Of a stretch of 64,000 nt of DNA, positions 1 through 8,840 are shown one piece after another. The stretch comes from Fibrobacter sp. UBA7003 (lineage in GTDB: Bacteria > Fibrobacterota > Fibrobacteria > Fibrobacterales > Fibrobacteraceae): assembly GCA_002449765.1 (NCBI GenBank), contig DJXN01000007.1, positions 33,020 to 97,019 on the forward strand, written 5' to 3'. A program made the translations under genes and the position numbers. The notes under the pieces are model-generated. The model worked only from the letters and a program-made list of their open reading frames with translations, had not been told where the DNA came from and made no database searches. Positions within the stretch are counted from its first letter, which is position 1. Every line of letters begins with the position of its first letter.

Positions 1-2
1 TC

Positions 3-1682
3 GCGGCAGAAATACGCACGGCGCTTTTGAACAAGATTTCAAAATGCGGCGGGCACTTGGCGCCGAACCTCGGATTCGTGGAGCCGACCATCGCACTGCA
101 TTACGTTTTTGAATCGCCCAAGGACAAGATTGTCTACGATGTAAGTCACCAGAGCTACACCCACAAGATTTTGACAGGCCGCGCCGAAGCGTTCCTGAAT
201 CCGGAAAAATACTGGAGCGTTACGGGCTACACCGAGCCTTGCGAAAGCGAACACGACCAGTTCATGATTGGTCACACCTCGACTTCCGTGAGCCTTGCGC
301 TCGGGCTTGCAACCGCCCGCGATATCAAAAGCGAAAAGGGCAACGTGATTGCCGTAATCGGTGACGGTTCCCTGAGCGGCGGCGAAGCGTTCGAAGGCCT
401 CGACAACGCAGGCGAATACGCGACGAACTTTATCGTGGTCGTGAACGATAACGAAATGTCCATCGCCGAAAATCACGGCGGACTTTACGGGAGCCTCGCG
501 GAACTCCGAGCCACGCAGGGCAAGAGCGAAAACAACTATTTCAAGAGCCTCGGCTTTGACTACCTGTATGTGGAACAAGGTAACGACATCGAATCGCTCA
601 TCGCCGCATTCAAGCAGGTGAAGGATTCCACGAAGCCCGTGGTAGTGCACATCCACACGCTCAAGGGCAAGGGCTACAGTTTCGCCGAAAACGCGAAGGA
701 AGGTTTCCACTGGGCCGCACCGTTTGACATTCCGACCGGTGTCGTGAACTGGGGTAGCGGCGAATCTTACGGCGCAATCCTCGGCGACTACCTGATGAAA
801 AAAATCAAGGCCGACCCGAAGGTGGTCGTAATCCATTCCGCAGTACCCGCAGGTATCGGCTTCTTTGCCGAGCAGCGTAAGGCGGCAGGCAAGCAGTTCA
901 TTGACGTGGGCATCGCCGAAGAACACGCGGTCGCACTCGCATCTGGCCTTGCGAAGGGCGGTGCAAAGCCCGTGTACAGCACGCACAGCACGTTTATCCA
1001 GCGCACCTACGACCAGCTTTCGCAGGACCTGTGCGCGAACAACAACCCGGCCACATTGCTCATTACCATGTCTGGCGCCGACGGCATGAATGACACGACG
1101 CACCTCTGCATTTTCGACATCCCGATGATGAGCAACATCCCGAACCTGGTTTACCTCTGCCCCACCTGCGTGGAAGAAGCCATCGCCATGATGGATTATG
1201 CGATTGACCAGACGGAACACCCGATCGCCATCCGCATCCCGAACGGAGTCACGCACCGCAGCGTGAAATTCGATACCGACTACTCCAAGATGAATACGTA
1301 CAAAGTAGACAAGCGCGGAAGCAAGGTAGCGCTGATCGGTCTCGGCAGCTACTACGCCCTCGCCGAAGAAGCCGCAGCAGAACTCGCCAAGCAGGGAATC
1401 GACGCCACCATCATCAACCCGCGATTCGCAACAGGCATCGACGCCGAAGTGCTCACGGGATTGTGCGCCGACCATCAGGTTGTCGTGACGCTCGAAAACG
1501 GCGTGGTCGACGGCGGCTTCGGCGAGAAGGTCGCGCGCTTCTACGGCAACACCGACATGCGCGTGCTCGTGAAGGGACTCAAGAAGGAATTCTACGACAA
1601 GGTTCCCTACGGCGAACTCATGGAAAGGAACCGCCTCACGCCCAAGCAGATTGCGGAAGACGTGATGGCGGTGCTGAAATAG
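3..1682 (+). CDS. dxs: 1-deoxy-D-xylulose-5-phosphate synthase-like transketolase (5' partial)
   Basis: Thiamine-diphosphate enzyme of the DXS family, which condenses pyruvate and glyceraldehyde-3-phosphate in the MEP isoprenoid pathway. The reading frame is open to the window edge, so the true start lies upstream; only a short N-terminal piece is missing. The opening motif KCGGHLAPNLGFVE is typical of DXS. The ThDP signature GDGSLSGGEAF followed by NDN is at about residues 112-142 of the visible part. The pyrimidine-binding part (VDVGIAEEHAVALASGLAKG) and the transketolase C-terminal domain follow. The C-terminal ending KVPYGELMERNRLTP resembles the shorter DXS paralogues of Firmicutes rather than E. 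coli Dxs, so another ThDP synthase activity cannot be excluded. Codon use is GC-rich, unlike the island that follows. Confidence 0.82.
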   Translation, partial: AAEIRTALLNKISKCGGHLAPNLGFVEPTIALHYVFESPKDKIVYDVSHQSYTHKILTGRAEAFLNPEKYWSVTGYTEPCESEHDQFMIGHTSTSVSLALGLATARDIKSEKGNVIAVIGDGSLSGGEAFEGLDNAGEYATNFIVVVNDNEMSIAENHGGLYGSLAELRATQGKSENNYFKSLGFDYLYVEQGNDIESLIAAFKQVKDSTKPVVVHIHTLKGKGYSFAENAKEGFHWAAPFDIPTGVVNWGSGESYGAILGDYLMKKIKADPKVVVIHSAVPAGIGFFAEQRKAAGKQFIDVGIAEEHAVALASGLAKGGAKPVYSTHSTFIQRTYDQLSQDLCANNNPATLLITMSGADGMNDTTHLCIFDIPMMSNIPNLVYLCPTCVEEAIAMMDYAIDQTEHPIAIRIPNGVTHRSVKFDTDYSKMNTYKVDKRGSKVALIGLGSYYALAEEAAAELAKQGIDATIINPRFATGIDAEVLTGLCADHQVVVTLENGVVDGGFGEKVARFYGNTDMRVLVKGLKKEFYDKVPYGELMERNRLTPKQIAEDVMAVLK

Positions 1683-1751
1683 CGTGGACTAATTGGATTG
1701 TAAGACTCCCCGAGCGCGAGGCCGGGGAGCGGGTTACTTGGTCGTCAAAGA

Positions 1752-1865
1752 CTATTTGCCCTTAGGCGGGTTGCCGCCGCGACCACCACCAGACTTGCCT
1801 CCTGTAGTAGAAGGCCAACCAGCGCCTTTCGGATTGATGGGTGGTTGCCCCTTATGCTTTGACAT
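1752..1865 (-). CDS. 37-residue Gly/Pro/Lys-rich small protein
   Basis: A short reading frame on the minus strand. Its start at 1865 is preceded by a near-perfect Shine-Dalgarno (AAAGGAGGTAAAGCGT then ATG), which is the main evidence that it is real. The product is very basic and low in complexity: it begins MSKHKGQPPINPKGAGWPS, continues with a Gly/Ser/Arg stretch and ends NPPKGK. It has no membrane segment or signal peptide. It is transcribed away from the MoxR gene at 2045, with about 180 AT-rich bases between them that must hold both promoters. Function unknown; the composition would suit a nucleic-acid or protein-binding peptide, but that is a guess. Confidence 0.6.
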   Translation of the reverse strand: MSKHKGQPPINPKGAGWPSTTGGKSGGGRGGNPPKGK

Positions 1866-2044
1866 ACGCTTTACCTCCTTTGCGCAAAATGAGGAACCAT
1901 ACCTCCAATATATACTTTTTTCAGCACATCATATAGCCACATATCACATTTAAGAAAAAAAATCTCCGTTTCTATTTCTTTCTAGTTATATTAATAAAAG
2001 GATATTTATGTAATCAACAAACAAATGGTTATAAAAGGACTGCT

Positions 2045-3721
2045 ATGACACCAATCGTACTCAAAAAAGAACAGATTTCTCAATTGATTCAAGAAATCTC
2101 TGTAGGCCTGCAAGAACGTGACGAGATAGTGGCGCTAGCCTTGCTTGCGATATTGTCCGGGCAATCTGTATTTTTATACGGCCCTCCTGGAACTGCTAAG
2201 AGTTTAATCGCCCGACGCTTGAGCCTTGCATTTAAGGAGTCTAAATATTTTGAATATCTAATGAACCGTTTTAGTACTCCTGAAGAAGTTTTTGGGCCAG
2301 TAAGCATCAAGGAACTTAAAGAAGACCGCTATATTCGCAAAACCACGGGTTACCTTCCCGAAGCCGACATCGCATTTCTAGACGAAATCTGGAAGAGCAG
2401 TCCTGCCATTCTAAACACCCTATTGACCATCATCAACGAACGAAAGTTCCGTAACGGAGACAAGGTGATAGATGTCCCGCTAAAAGGTATTGTGGCTGCC
2501 AGTAACGAAATTCCTGCAGAGAATCAAGGGCTAGAAGCTTTGTACGACCGATTTATCATGCGATTGGTCGTTAACCCCATGGTATGGCGTCGTAACTTTG
2601 AAGCAGTACTAAATGATATTCCTACGGAAGCGGTAGTTCCTGTTGATGAAACCTTGACTTTTGATACTCAGAAGTGGAATGAAGCCCTAACAAATCTCAA
2701 CAATGTTACAATATCCAAGGAAACCCTAAACATAATCCATGCGATTCGCCAAAAGATTGATGAGTACAACAAAAAAGAAGCAAACAAATCTAGTCCTATT
2801 TATATCTCTGACCGACGCTGGCAGAAAATGGCTAGAATTCTAAAGATGGCCGCATACCTTTGCGATAGGAGCGAAGTCAAGCCGGTTGATGCGCTCATCT
2901 TAAAAGATTGCCTATGGACAAAAGTGGATAACAAGGACGCCCTCTCAAAGATGGTGCGTGATTCCGTGCGTGAATTCTGCCTTTTCAATTCTGAAAAATT
3001 TGAAAAATGGGCGGATGACTACAAAACACTTAAGCAGGAAATCGACGACACCTTTTTCCATAATAGTGATGTTTATGATGACACTACAGAGTATAAAGGC
3101 GTAAAATATTTTAAATCTGAATTGAGCATTCCATATTTGACAAGAAAAACGACGAAAGATAGATATGGTTGGGATAAAAATGAAGATGTAATTGTTCATT
3201 GTAAAAAACAAGTTTATCTTCCCTTTGATTGTTTTAAAACGAAAAAAGAATTTTTCCCGTTGGATGGTGCTTTTAATGAGCTTTCTATATACAGGGATCC
3301 AAATCATAATTACAGTTACGCAAAGACTACGATTCAATGCAATTTTAATGGTTCGGCTACATGTAGCATTGAATATACTTATAAGGAAAGTGATTCTTAT
3401 TATGCGAGTTCTAAAACCGAAAAGGAAAAAATTGTTATAAAACCATCGTATAAAGTTGGAGACTGCAAAAAGGTAGCTCCAAAAATCAAGAAAATGTATC
3501 GGGAAAATGTTGATGAACTGATGAAAAAGTATGACGATATCGAAAAAGAAATAAATGATTTTTACTCAAATCTTGCCCAGGAAAACGATACGCCATTTGT
3601 CTCTAAGAAAGACCAAACTATCGTAACAGCCGTTGTTGCCGATTTCCAAAAACAAATGCGTGTTGAACGAATGAATGCCGAACAGCTTACAATAAAGTTG
3701 AATCAACATATAGACCCGTAG
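2045..3721 (+). CDS. RavA/MoxR-type AAA+ ATPase
   Basis: AAA+ ATPase of the MoxR/RavA branch; such proteins act as chaperone-like remodelling ATPases with a VWA-domain partner. Visible motifs: Walker A GPPGTAKS at residues 46-53, Walker B AFLDE at 110-114, sensor-1 Asn154 in VAASNEIP, and an arginine-finger-like Arg169 in LYDRF. A RavA-like lid (SDRRWQKMARILK) lies around 255-270. The remaining ~230 residues are charged, with a beta-rich middle and a helical, probably coiled-coil end, and I recognise no domain there. At 558 residues it is somewhat longer than E. coli RavA. The start follows AAAGGACTGCT. The stop is 6 bases before the next gene, so the two are co-transcribed. The DNA is visibly AT-richer than the flanking dxs and xylanase regions. 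Confidence 0.85.
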   Translation: MTPIVLKKEQISQLIQEISVGLQERDEIVALALLAILSGQSVFLYGPPGTAKSLIARRLSLAFKESKYFEYLMNRFSTPEEVFGPVSIKELKEDRYIRKTTGYLPEADIAFLDEIWKSSPAILNTLLTIINERKFRNGDKVIDVPLKGIVAASNEIPAENQGLEALYDRFIMRLVVNPMVWRRNFEAVLNDIPTEAVVPVDETLTFDTQKWNEALTNLNNVTISKETLNIIHAIRQKIDEYNKKEANKSSPIYISDRRWQKMARILKMAAYLCDRSEVKPVDALILKDCLWTKVDNKDALSKMVRDSVREFCLFNSEKFEKWADDYKTLKQEIDDTFFHNSDVYDDTTEYKGVKYFKSELSIPYLTRKTTKDRYGWDKNEDVIVHCKKQVYLPFDCFKTKKEFFPLDGAFNELSIYRDPNHNYSYAKTTIQCNFNGSATCSIEYTYKESDSYYASSKTEKEKIVIKPSYKVGDCKKVAPKIKKMYRENVDELMKKYDDIEKEINDFYSNLAQENDTPFVSKKDQTIVTAVVADFQKQMRVERMNAEQLTIKLNQHIDP

Positions 3722-3727
3722 CACGAT

Positions 3728-5545
3728 ATGTCCAAATTCTCGGGATCGCCATATTCGTTATACGCAACTCTTCAGGTTTCTGAAAAGGCTTCTGTGGATG
3801 AAATCAAAAAATCCTATCAAGCCTTAGCGAAGCAATTCCACCCCGATAAAAACGGTGGCGATGATACGCATTTCAAGGAAATCCAGGAAGCATATGAGAT
3901 TCTTTCGAATACGGAGCAAAAACGTCTGTACGACGACTATTGCGAAAGGGAAATCAACAGGATTGCCGAAGAAGAGATCCTTCGACAAAAAAAGGAAAAG
4001 CGTTCCGCAATCTATAAAACAAAAAATTCAACAAATATTAGGGAAAAGCTTTCAGAATGGCTTCGCAAAAACTTAACCGAGAAATTTTCAGATGTATGGT
4101 CCAAGTCTTTTGACGATTCATTATCGAAAGATCTTGACAAAACCGTAGATGAACTTGGTCAAAAATTTGCGAATACCCCCTTTGATAGAATCAGACAAAA
4201 GCTGTCGAAAATGGAAAGGCTTTCTTCAATTGAAAAAGCGAGCAAAAAAAGTATAAACGACCTTCTTAAGGAATTTGCCAAATCCATTCCTGGTGTTGAT
4301 ACGTCATTTTGGGAAAATAAAGTTAACGCATTGATTCCGGCAAAGAAATCTTCCAGAAAAGACTCCAACTCAAAAGACTTGATGGAGCAAGATTCCGCCA
4401 ATGCTGATAAAATGCAAGCCGAACTGGATGCCATTTACCAGCATATATTGGAATCATGGCGCGAGGCCTACGAGAAAATGGTTGTGCAATGGATGATTTC
4501 TGAAATGGAATCGGCCAAGCAAGCCATGTACGCCAAGTACCAAGAGATATTGAACAACCTCCGCCAAATCAAGAGAACGCTTGGTTCTATTCCAAATTTA
4601 GGATGGGATCTTGGATTGGGAAACCTTTCCGCACACGATATCCAGATTGTTCTGCAATGGGGTAAATTCTTTCAGGATAATCCAAAGATTCAAGAATTGT
4701 GTGAAGCTCTTGGACATTTAAACAAAGAGGCGTCAAGAATAGAGAAGGAAACCATTCAAGCCACCCGCAGTTATGACACCATTACCATTGATTGCAATTC
4801 TAGGGAAGAAATTACAGGTGTAACCTTTGGCAAGAGTATTGAGGACGCCCTCCCCCAGGAATTGGCTCTGCTTGGCGATGAGGATACATCTCTGCTTTTC
4901 GATATGAAATACATCGAAAGCAGGCTCATGTGCTTTGAAAAACAAGGTTATATTGCGCATCATAATGAAGAAACCTACGAAGAAGAGCGTGACGTCGAGA
5001 AAAAAGAGAAGAAAGGTCCCATTATAGTTTGCGTTGACACGAGCGGTTCCATGGCCGGCACTCCTGAAAGTATAGCCAAAGCGATAACACTCCACATGGC
5101 CTCCATTGCCCATAAGCAGGATAGGGATTGCTATTTGATAAATTTCAGTACGAGCATTACCACTTTTGATTTTAAGCCTCCCAAAGGCATTGAAGACCTG
5201 ATTAAGTTTTTAGAGAGTAGTTTTCATGGGGGAACGGATGTAATGCCCGCTCTAAATGAAGGCATCCGAATGATGCAGGAGGGCGGCTACGACAAGGCAG
5301 ACCTGCTTGTAATCTCGGACTTCATCTTTCCGACAGGTGATTCTAGAATGTTAGAGAAAATTCAGAAACAGCGAGAAAAGGACAATTACTTTTACGCTCT
5401 GTCAATCATGGATTCCGGATATGGTTTTAGTTACTACCAAGATTCTAAACAAAAAATGTTTGATGAAGCCTGGATCTATTCTCCTTATGGTAAAGACCTT
5501 AGGATGCTATATTCCCGTCTCTCAAAGATAGGAGAAAATCGGTAA
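3728..5545 (+). CDS. J-domain / VWA-domain fusion protein (ViaA-like partner)
   Basis: A 605-residue protein joining two domains not usually found together. Residues ~8-72 form a DnaJ J-domain with the Hsp70-stimulating HPD triad at 38-40 and the helix IV ending QKRLYDDY. A long charged helical region (~75-400) follows. Residues ~428-600 form a von Willebrand A domain with a complete MIDAS: DTSGS at 436-440, the Thr in GGTD near 503 and the Asp in VISDF near 528. The C-terminal arrangement (helical region, short spacer, VWA) recalls ViaA, the partner of RavA, and the adjacent upstream gene is the RavA-like ATPase. Inference: the VWA domain pairs with the ATPase and the J-domain brings in DnaK. 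Confidence 0.85.
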   Translation: MSKFSGSPYSLYATLQVSEKASVDEIKKSYQALAKQFHPDKNGGDDTHFKEIQEAYEILSNTEQKRLYDDYCEREINRIAEEEILRQKKEKRSAIYKTKNSTNIREKLSEWLRKNLTEKFSDVWSKSFDDSLSKDLDKTVDELGQKFANTPFDRIRQKLSKMERLSSIEKASKKSINDLLKEFAKSIPGVDTSFWENKVNALIPAKKSSRKDSNSKDLMEQDSANADKMQAELDAIYQHILESWREAYEKMVVQWMISEMESAKQAMYAKYQEILNNLRQIKRTLGSIPNLGWDLGLGNLSAHDIQIVLQWGKFFQDNPKIQELCEALGHLNKEASRIEKETIQATRSYDTITIDCNSREEITGVTFGKSIEDALPQELALLGDEDTSLLFDMKYIESRLMCFEKQGYIAHHNEETYEEERDVEKKEKKGPIIVCVDTSGSMAGTPESIAKAITLHMASIAHKQDRDCYLINFSTSITTFDFKPPKGIEDLIKFLESSFHGGTDVMPALNEGIRMMQEGGYDKADLLVISDFIFPTGDSRMLEKIQKQREKDNYFYALSIMDSGYGFSYYQDSKQKMFDEAWIYSPYGKDLRMLYSRLSKIGENR

Positions 5546-5547
5546 CT

Positions 5548-5652
5548 ATGGACACGGAAAAGAAAATAGCCCTGATTATCGACTGCGACAACGCCAAGGC
5601 AGACGCCATCTACGGCATCATGGAAGAACTCTCCAAGTTCGGGCATTGCTAA
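5548..5652 (+). pseudogene. Truncated NYN (DUF88/LabA-like) nuclease gene, N-terminal remnant
   Basis: An ATG two bases after the VWA gene's stop opens a 34-codon frame. It begins MDTEKKIALIIDCDNAKADA and continues to IMEELSKFGHC. This is the first strand and helix of the NYN/PIN-like domain, including its catalytic Asp (IIDCDN) and the usual G.M.ELSK.G helix. An intact protein would continue with RR.YGDW and more than 100 further residues. The frame stops at a TAA lying inside the first TTTTAGC-type motif (5645-5654), and no further NYN-like coding sequence is visible downstream. It is therefore a 5' remnant, probably of a third gene of the MoxR/VWA operon, cut by an insertion or deletion. 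Confidence 0.7.
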
Positions 5653-5760
5653 AACGGCCACTTTTTACATCATTTTAGCAATAAAATGAATAAAAAGTGC
5701 TAAACTGACATAATTTTTAATCGTTTTAGCACTTTTTTAACGAAAAAAATGCTATTTTAG
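5645..5760. repeat. Array of alternating TTTTAGC / GCTAAAA motifs with inverted repeats
   Basis: Five motif copies lie between the NYN remnant and the next ATPase. A perfect 10-bp inverted pair ATTGCTAAAA (5645-5654) and TTTTAGCAAT (5673-5682) is followed by a 13-bp inverted pair AAAAAGTGCTAAA (5692-5704) and TTTAGCACTTTTT (near 5725-5737). A further GCTATTTTAG lies at 5751-5760, directly before the ATPase start. The array could be an operator controlling the ATPase, or the end of a mobile unit. No T-tract in the expected position makes a simple terminator unlikely. Confidence 0.6.
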
Positions 5761-5764
5761 AGGT

Positions 5765-7189
5765 ATGGAAAAGATTGTCGGAAGAATAGAAGAGCAAAAA
5801 TTACTCCTTTCGCTAAAGGACAGCCCTAAAGCTGAATTCGTCGCCCTTTATGGTCGCCGGCGCGTCGGGAAGACGTTTTTAATAAACCAGCTCTTCGGAA
5901 GCGACTTTGCATTCAAGATGACAGGAGTCCTTGACGGATCCCTAAAGGATCAACTAGCTGCATTTTCCGACTCCATGGACGATTTCGGTTACGACATGGA
6001 AGAAAAGCCCAAGGACTGGATGGAAGCTTTCAAGTTGCTAAAAAGAGCCTTGAAGCCCCGCGTCGAAAGTGGGGCTCCATGCGTCATCTTTTTGGACGAA
6101 CTCCCTGCAATGGACGCGAAAAAATCCGGCATCGCCAAGGCCGTCGGTTATTTCTGGAACAGCTGGGCATCTCTGTTCAGTAACATCACCTTGATTGTCT
6201 GCGGCAGTGCTACAAGCTGGATGATTACAAATATTGTCGATAGCAAGGGCGGCCTTCACGACCGTATCACGCAAGAGATTCACGTTCATCCGTTCTGCCT
6301 GAAAGAAACCGAAGAGTACTTTAATGAAAACGGATTCCAATGGAATCGCGATATCGTATTGCAGGCCTACATGGCGTTTGGCGGCATCCCCTACTATCTG
6401 AGCCTTCTTTCGCCTAGGGAGAGCTTTGCGCAAAATATTGACAGACTTTTCTTCGGTCCCGATGAAAAAATGCGCCGCGAGTTCAAGCGCCTTTTTGCAA
6501 CACTTTACAATCGTCCAGAAGGCTACATTGAAATAGTCAAGAAACTTTGCGAAAGCAAGCACGGCGTAACTCGTAAGGAACTCGCCGAATCACTTAAGGT
6601 TTCGAACAACGCATTCCTCGGTAAAAAGCTAGACGACCTTGTGCATTGTGACCTGCTGCGCAAGATTCCCGTCCGCGAAAAGAAAATCAAGAAAAATGAT
6701 TTCGTTTTTCAACTGGCGGATTTCTTTTGCATTTTCTGGTTGACATTTATCCAAAAGGCCGAACTGGAAAACAATTATTGGCAGCACCATATCAACACGC
6801 CCGAAATCAATACCTGGATGGGCCTGTCGTTTGAACGTATCTGCATGTCGCACATTCAGCAAATCAAAAAGGCTTTGCGAATCGACGGCATTTCAACAAT
6901 CAGCTACGCTTGGCGCAGTAAAAACTCTACACCAGGAGCACAAATTGACTTGGTGATTGAACGAGCGGACAAAATCGTCAACCTTTGCGAAATCAAATAC
7001 AGCCAGACACCTTATTCTATTGACAAGGACGAATACCAAAAGTTGCTGAATCGCAGGGAGGCGTTTTCCAAGGAAACAGGACTTCGCCATTCACCTTGGA
7101 TTACAATGATTGTAAGCGAAGGCCTTTCGCAAGGAATGTATTCCAACATTGCACAAGGCATCGTTACGAAAGAAGATCTGTTTGCGTGA
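5765..7189 (+). CDS. AAA ATPase (PF01637-type) with C-terminal DUF234/PD-(D/E)XK-like domain
   Basis: A 474-residue protein. The P-loop GRRRVGKT is at 30-37 and Walker B VIFLDELPAMD at about 107-117, as in the archaeal-type ATPase family common as multiple paralogues in archaea and anaerobic bacteria. A winged-helix-like middle (TRKELAESLKVSNNAFLGKK) follows. The C-terminal ~130 residues contain QIDLVI and CEIKYS about 14 residues apart, which fits the D...ExK core of PD-(D/E)XK nucleases and matches the DUF234 region. Function is unknown; paralogues are often scattered as if mobile. It starts just after the TTTTAGC array, with little Shine-Dalgarno (TTTTAGAGGT). The gene may have arrived by transfer into the NYN gene. 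Confidence 0.8.
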   Translation: MEKIVGRIEEQKLLLSLKDSPKAEFVALYGRRRVGKTFLINQLFGSDFAFKMTGVLDGSLKDQLAAFSDSMDDFGYDMEEKPKDWMEAFKLLKRALKPRVESGAPCVIFLDELPAMDAKKSGIAKAVGYFWNSWASLFSNITLIVCGSATSWMITNIVDSKGGLHDRITQEIHVHPFCLKETEEYFNENGFQWNRDIVLQAYMAFGGIPYYLSLLSPRESFAQNIDRLFFGPDEKMRREFKRLFATLYNRPEGYIEIVKKLCESKHGVTRKELAESLKVSNNAFLGKKLDDLVHCDLLRKIPVREKKIKKNDFVFQLADFFCIFWLTFIQKAELENNYWQHHINTPEINTWMGLSFERICMSHIQQIKKALRIDGISTISYAWRSKNSTPGAQIDLVIERADKIVNLCEIKYSQTPYSIDKDEYQKLLNRREAFSKETGLRHSPWITMIVSEGLSQGMYSNIAQGIVTKEDLFA

Positions 7190-7256
7190 AATCCTGTGAA
7201 GCAAATCACTCCCGCTCGGGGCAACTAAAAAAATTGCTCCCGCGCGGGTTTCATGG

Positions 7257-7264
7257 TATATATT
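7257..7264 (+). promoter_or_regulatory. Putative -7/-10 element TATATATT
   Basis: TATATATT lies 31 bases before the ATG of the lipoprotein gene at 7296, leaving room for the AAGGAG at 7283-7288. The same octamer precedes the xylanase gene. Two short GC-rich hairpin-like segments (CTCCCGCTCGGGG and CTCCCGCGCGGG, 7210-7250) lie just upstream and may end the previous transcript. Confidence 0.4.
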
Positions 7265-7295
7265 ACTTGTGTCTAAAATTCCAAGGAGTATTACG

Positions 7296-7640
7296 ATGAA
7301 AAAAATGTTCCTTGCGGCCGTTATCGGCGCAAGCGTTCTCTTCACCGCATGTGGCGACGATTCCTCTTCGGCTTCCAATTCCCCGACCTGCACCATTAAC
7401 AAGGGCAGCAAGGTGACCATAACCATGACCAAGGACGGCCAGACGGAAGAAATCGTGTACGCCCTTGATGGCGACAACCTCGTGATGACCAAGGACGGCG
7501 AGGTCGAAACTACTCCGGCAGGCGGCATGACGCTCGACGACATTGGCGACATGGCCGATCAAATGTGCTACGACTTCATGACGGGCACAATGGACAGCAA
7601 GGACGACACCCCCGCCAAGGACGATACGCAAGAAGATTAA
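7296..7640 (+). CDS. Small lipoprotein, unknown function
   Basis: A 114-residue protein starting at the ATG that follows AAGGAG at 7283-7288. The signal sequence MKKMFLAAVIGASVLFTACG ends in a lipobox (FTAC), followed by the DDSSS spacer seen in other lipoproteins of this genome. The mature part has a short beta-rich stretch (KVTITMTKDGQTEEIVYALD, then GDNLVMTKDGEVE) and an acidic C-terminus. It resembles small META/DUF-type periplasmic domains, but I do not recognise a family. The next gene starts 9 bases downstream, so the two are probably co-transcribed. Confidence 0.75.
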   Translation: MKKMFLAAVIGASVLFTACGDDSSSASNSPTCTINKGSKVTITMTKDGQTEEIVYALDGDNLVMTKDGEVETTPAGGMTLDDIGDMADQMCYDFMTGTMDSKDDTPAKDDTQED

Positions 7641-7649
7641 AACAGCAAT

Positions 7650-8819
7650 GTGCGAAGGGTAGTAATTACATCGCTCCTGTGCGGAGCGTTTTCGCTTGTG
7701 GCGGGGCCGCTTGCCGGTACCGCCCATGCCGTGGGGCTCGTGGGTGTTTTCGACGCGGGCTGGTCCACCGCCTACTACCCGCAGGATTCCATCACGCACA
7801 TGCACCAGCGCCTGCACGCGCTCGGGATGGACGAGGTCGTGTTGCAGTACGCCGCGGTCGAGGCGACGCACTTGTACTACCCCTCGCAACTAGACTTTTT
7901 GCAGAACACGCAGTACAAGAACAACGAACTTTTCCCCAAGAGCATCGAGGCGGCGAAGGCCACCGGGACCAGGGTCTGGCTCGGGCTTTACTACAATGGC
8001 GAAAACTGGTACACGCCACCGACCGCCGAGCAGCTTGATACTTTGTCTGCACGCAACCTGAAAGTGCTTGAAGAAATTTACGCGCTGTACGGGAGCGAGA
8101 CCGTAGTCGCGGGCGTGTACATCCCGCAAGAGATCGCGCGCTACTACTGGGACGGCCTGCGCAGCGATGCGACTCCGGAAATGCTCACGGAACATTTCTT
8201 GAAGCCCGTTACCGAAGCCGCGCAGGCGAAGGGCTGGAAGGTGATGGCAGCACCCTTCTACAACCAGAATCTAGAATCGCCCGCAAAGCTGCAATCGTTT
8301 TTCGAGAAACTTTTTGCCACAGGATTCAAGCCCGACGTAATCGCCGTGCAGGATGGCGTAGGCGCGAGCGACGCAGGCAAGCACCATGCTGAAACCGCGA
8401 CCGTAGGCAACTACGAGCGGGCGGTTGCAAGCGCCTGCAAGCAATACGGGATTGAATTCTGGGTAGACCTGGAACTGTTCCGCACCGACGACTCGCACGC
8501 ACTCGCAGACAGTGCAAGAATTTCGGAACAGCTCGACACCGCATACGCCGCGGGGGCTTTGAAGGTCATCGGCTATGACTTGGCCGTGCTCGGGAATGCG
8601 GGTCTCGATTCCCTCGAAAAGTGGAAACTGGAATCGAGCGTGGAGCCGCCGACCCGCATCTACGAAGCACCCCGCGAAAATCGCCACGCATCCCATGCCC
8701 GCGACGAAAAATCGCAAAAACGCGAATTGTTCCTGAACGGGCGTTTACAGAACAGCCGTTCCCTGAACGAGAATTCGCAGTATTTCAAGGCGAACGGCGC
8801 GAAGGTTAAGCAGAATTAA
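7650..8819 (+). CDS. Secreted DUF4434-like TIM-barrel protein
   Basis: A 389-residue exported protein. A signal peptide with an AHA-V type cleavage site precedes a domain starting GLVGVFDAGWSTAYYP. Features such as LGMDEVVLQYAAVE, GTRVWLGLYY, VVAGVYIPQEIARYYW and FKPDVIAVQDGVG match the DUF4434 family, predicted glycoside-hydrolase-like TIM barrels. The last ~50 residues are basic and disordered, as in several secreted proteins here. The start is a GTG; a Shine-Dalgarno is weak and translation is probably coupled to the lipoprotein gene 9 bases upstream. A role in polysaccharide handling is inferred from the family and from the xylanase next door. Confidence 0.7.
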   Translation: MRRVVITSLLCGAFSLVAGPLAGTAHAVGLVGVFDAGWSTAYYPQDSITHMHQRLHALGMDEVVLQYAAVEATHLYYPSQLDFLQNTQYKNNELFPKSIEAAKATGTRVWLGLYYNGENWYTPPTAEQLDTLSARNLKVLEEIYALYGSETVVAGVYIPQEIARYYWDGLRSDATPEMLTEHFLKPVTEAAQAKGWKVMAAPFYNQNLESPAKLQSFFEKLFATGFKPDVIAVQDGVGASDAGKHHAETATVGNYERAVASACKQYGIEFWVDLELFRTDDSHALADSARISEQLDTAYAAGALKVIGYDLAVLGNAGLDSLEKWKLESSVEPPTRIYEAPRENRHASHARDEKSQKRELFLNGRLQNSRSLNENSQYFKANGAKVKQN

Positions 8820-8840
8820 CGCCCACCGGGCCGCAAAAAG

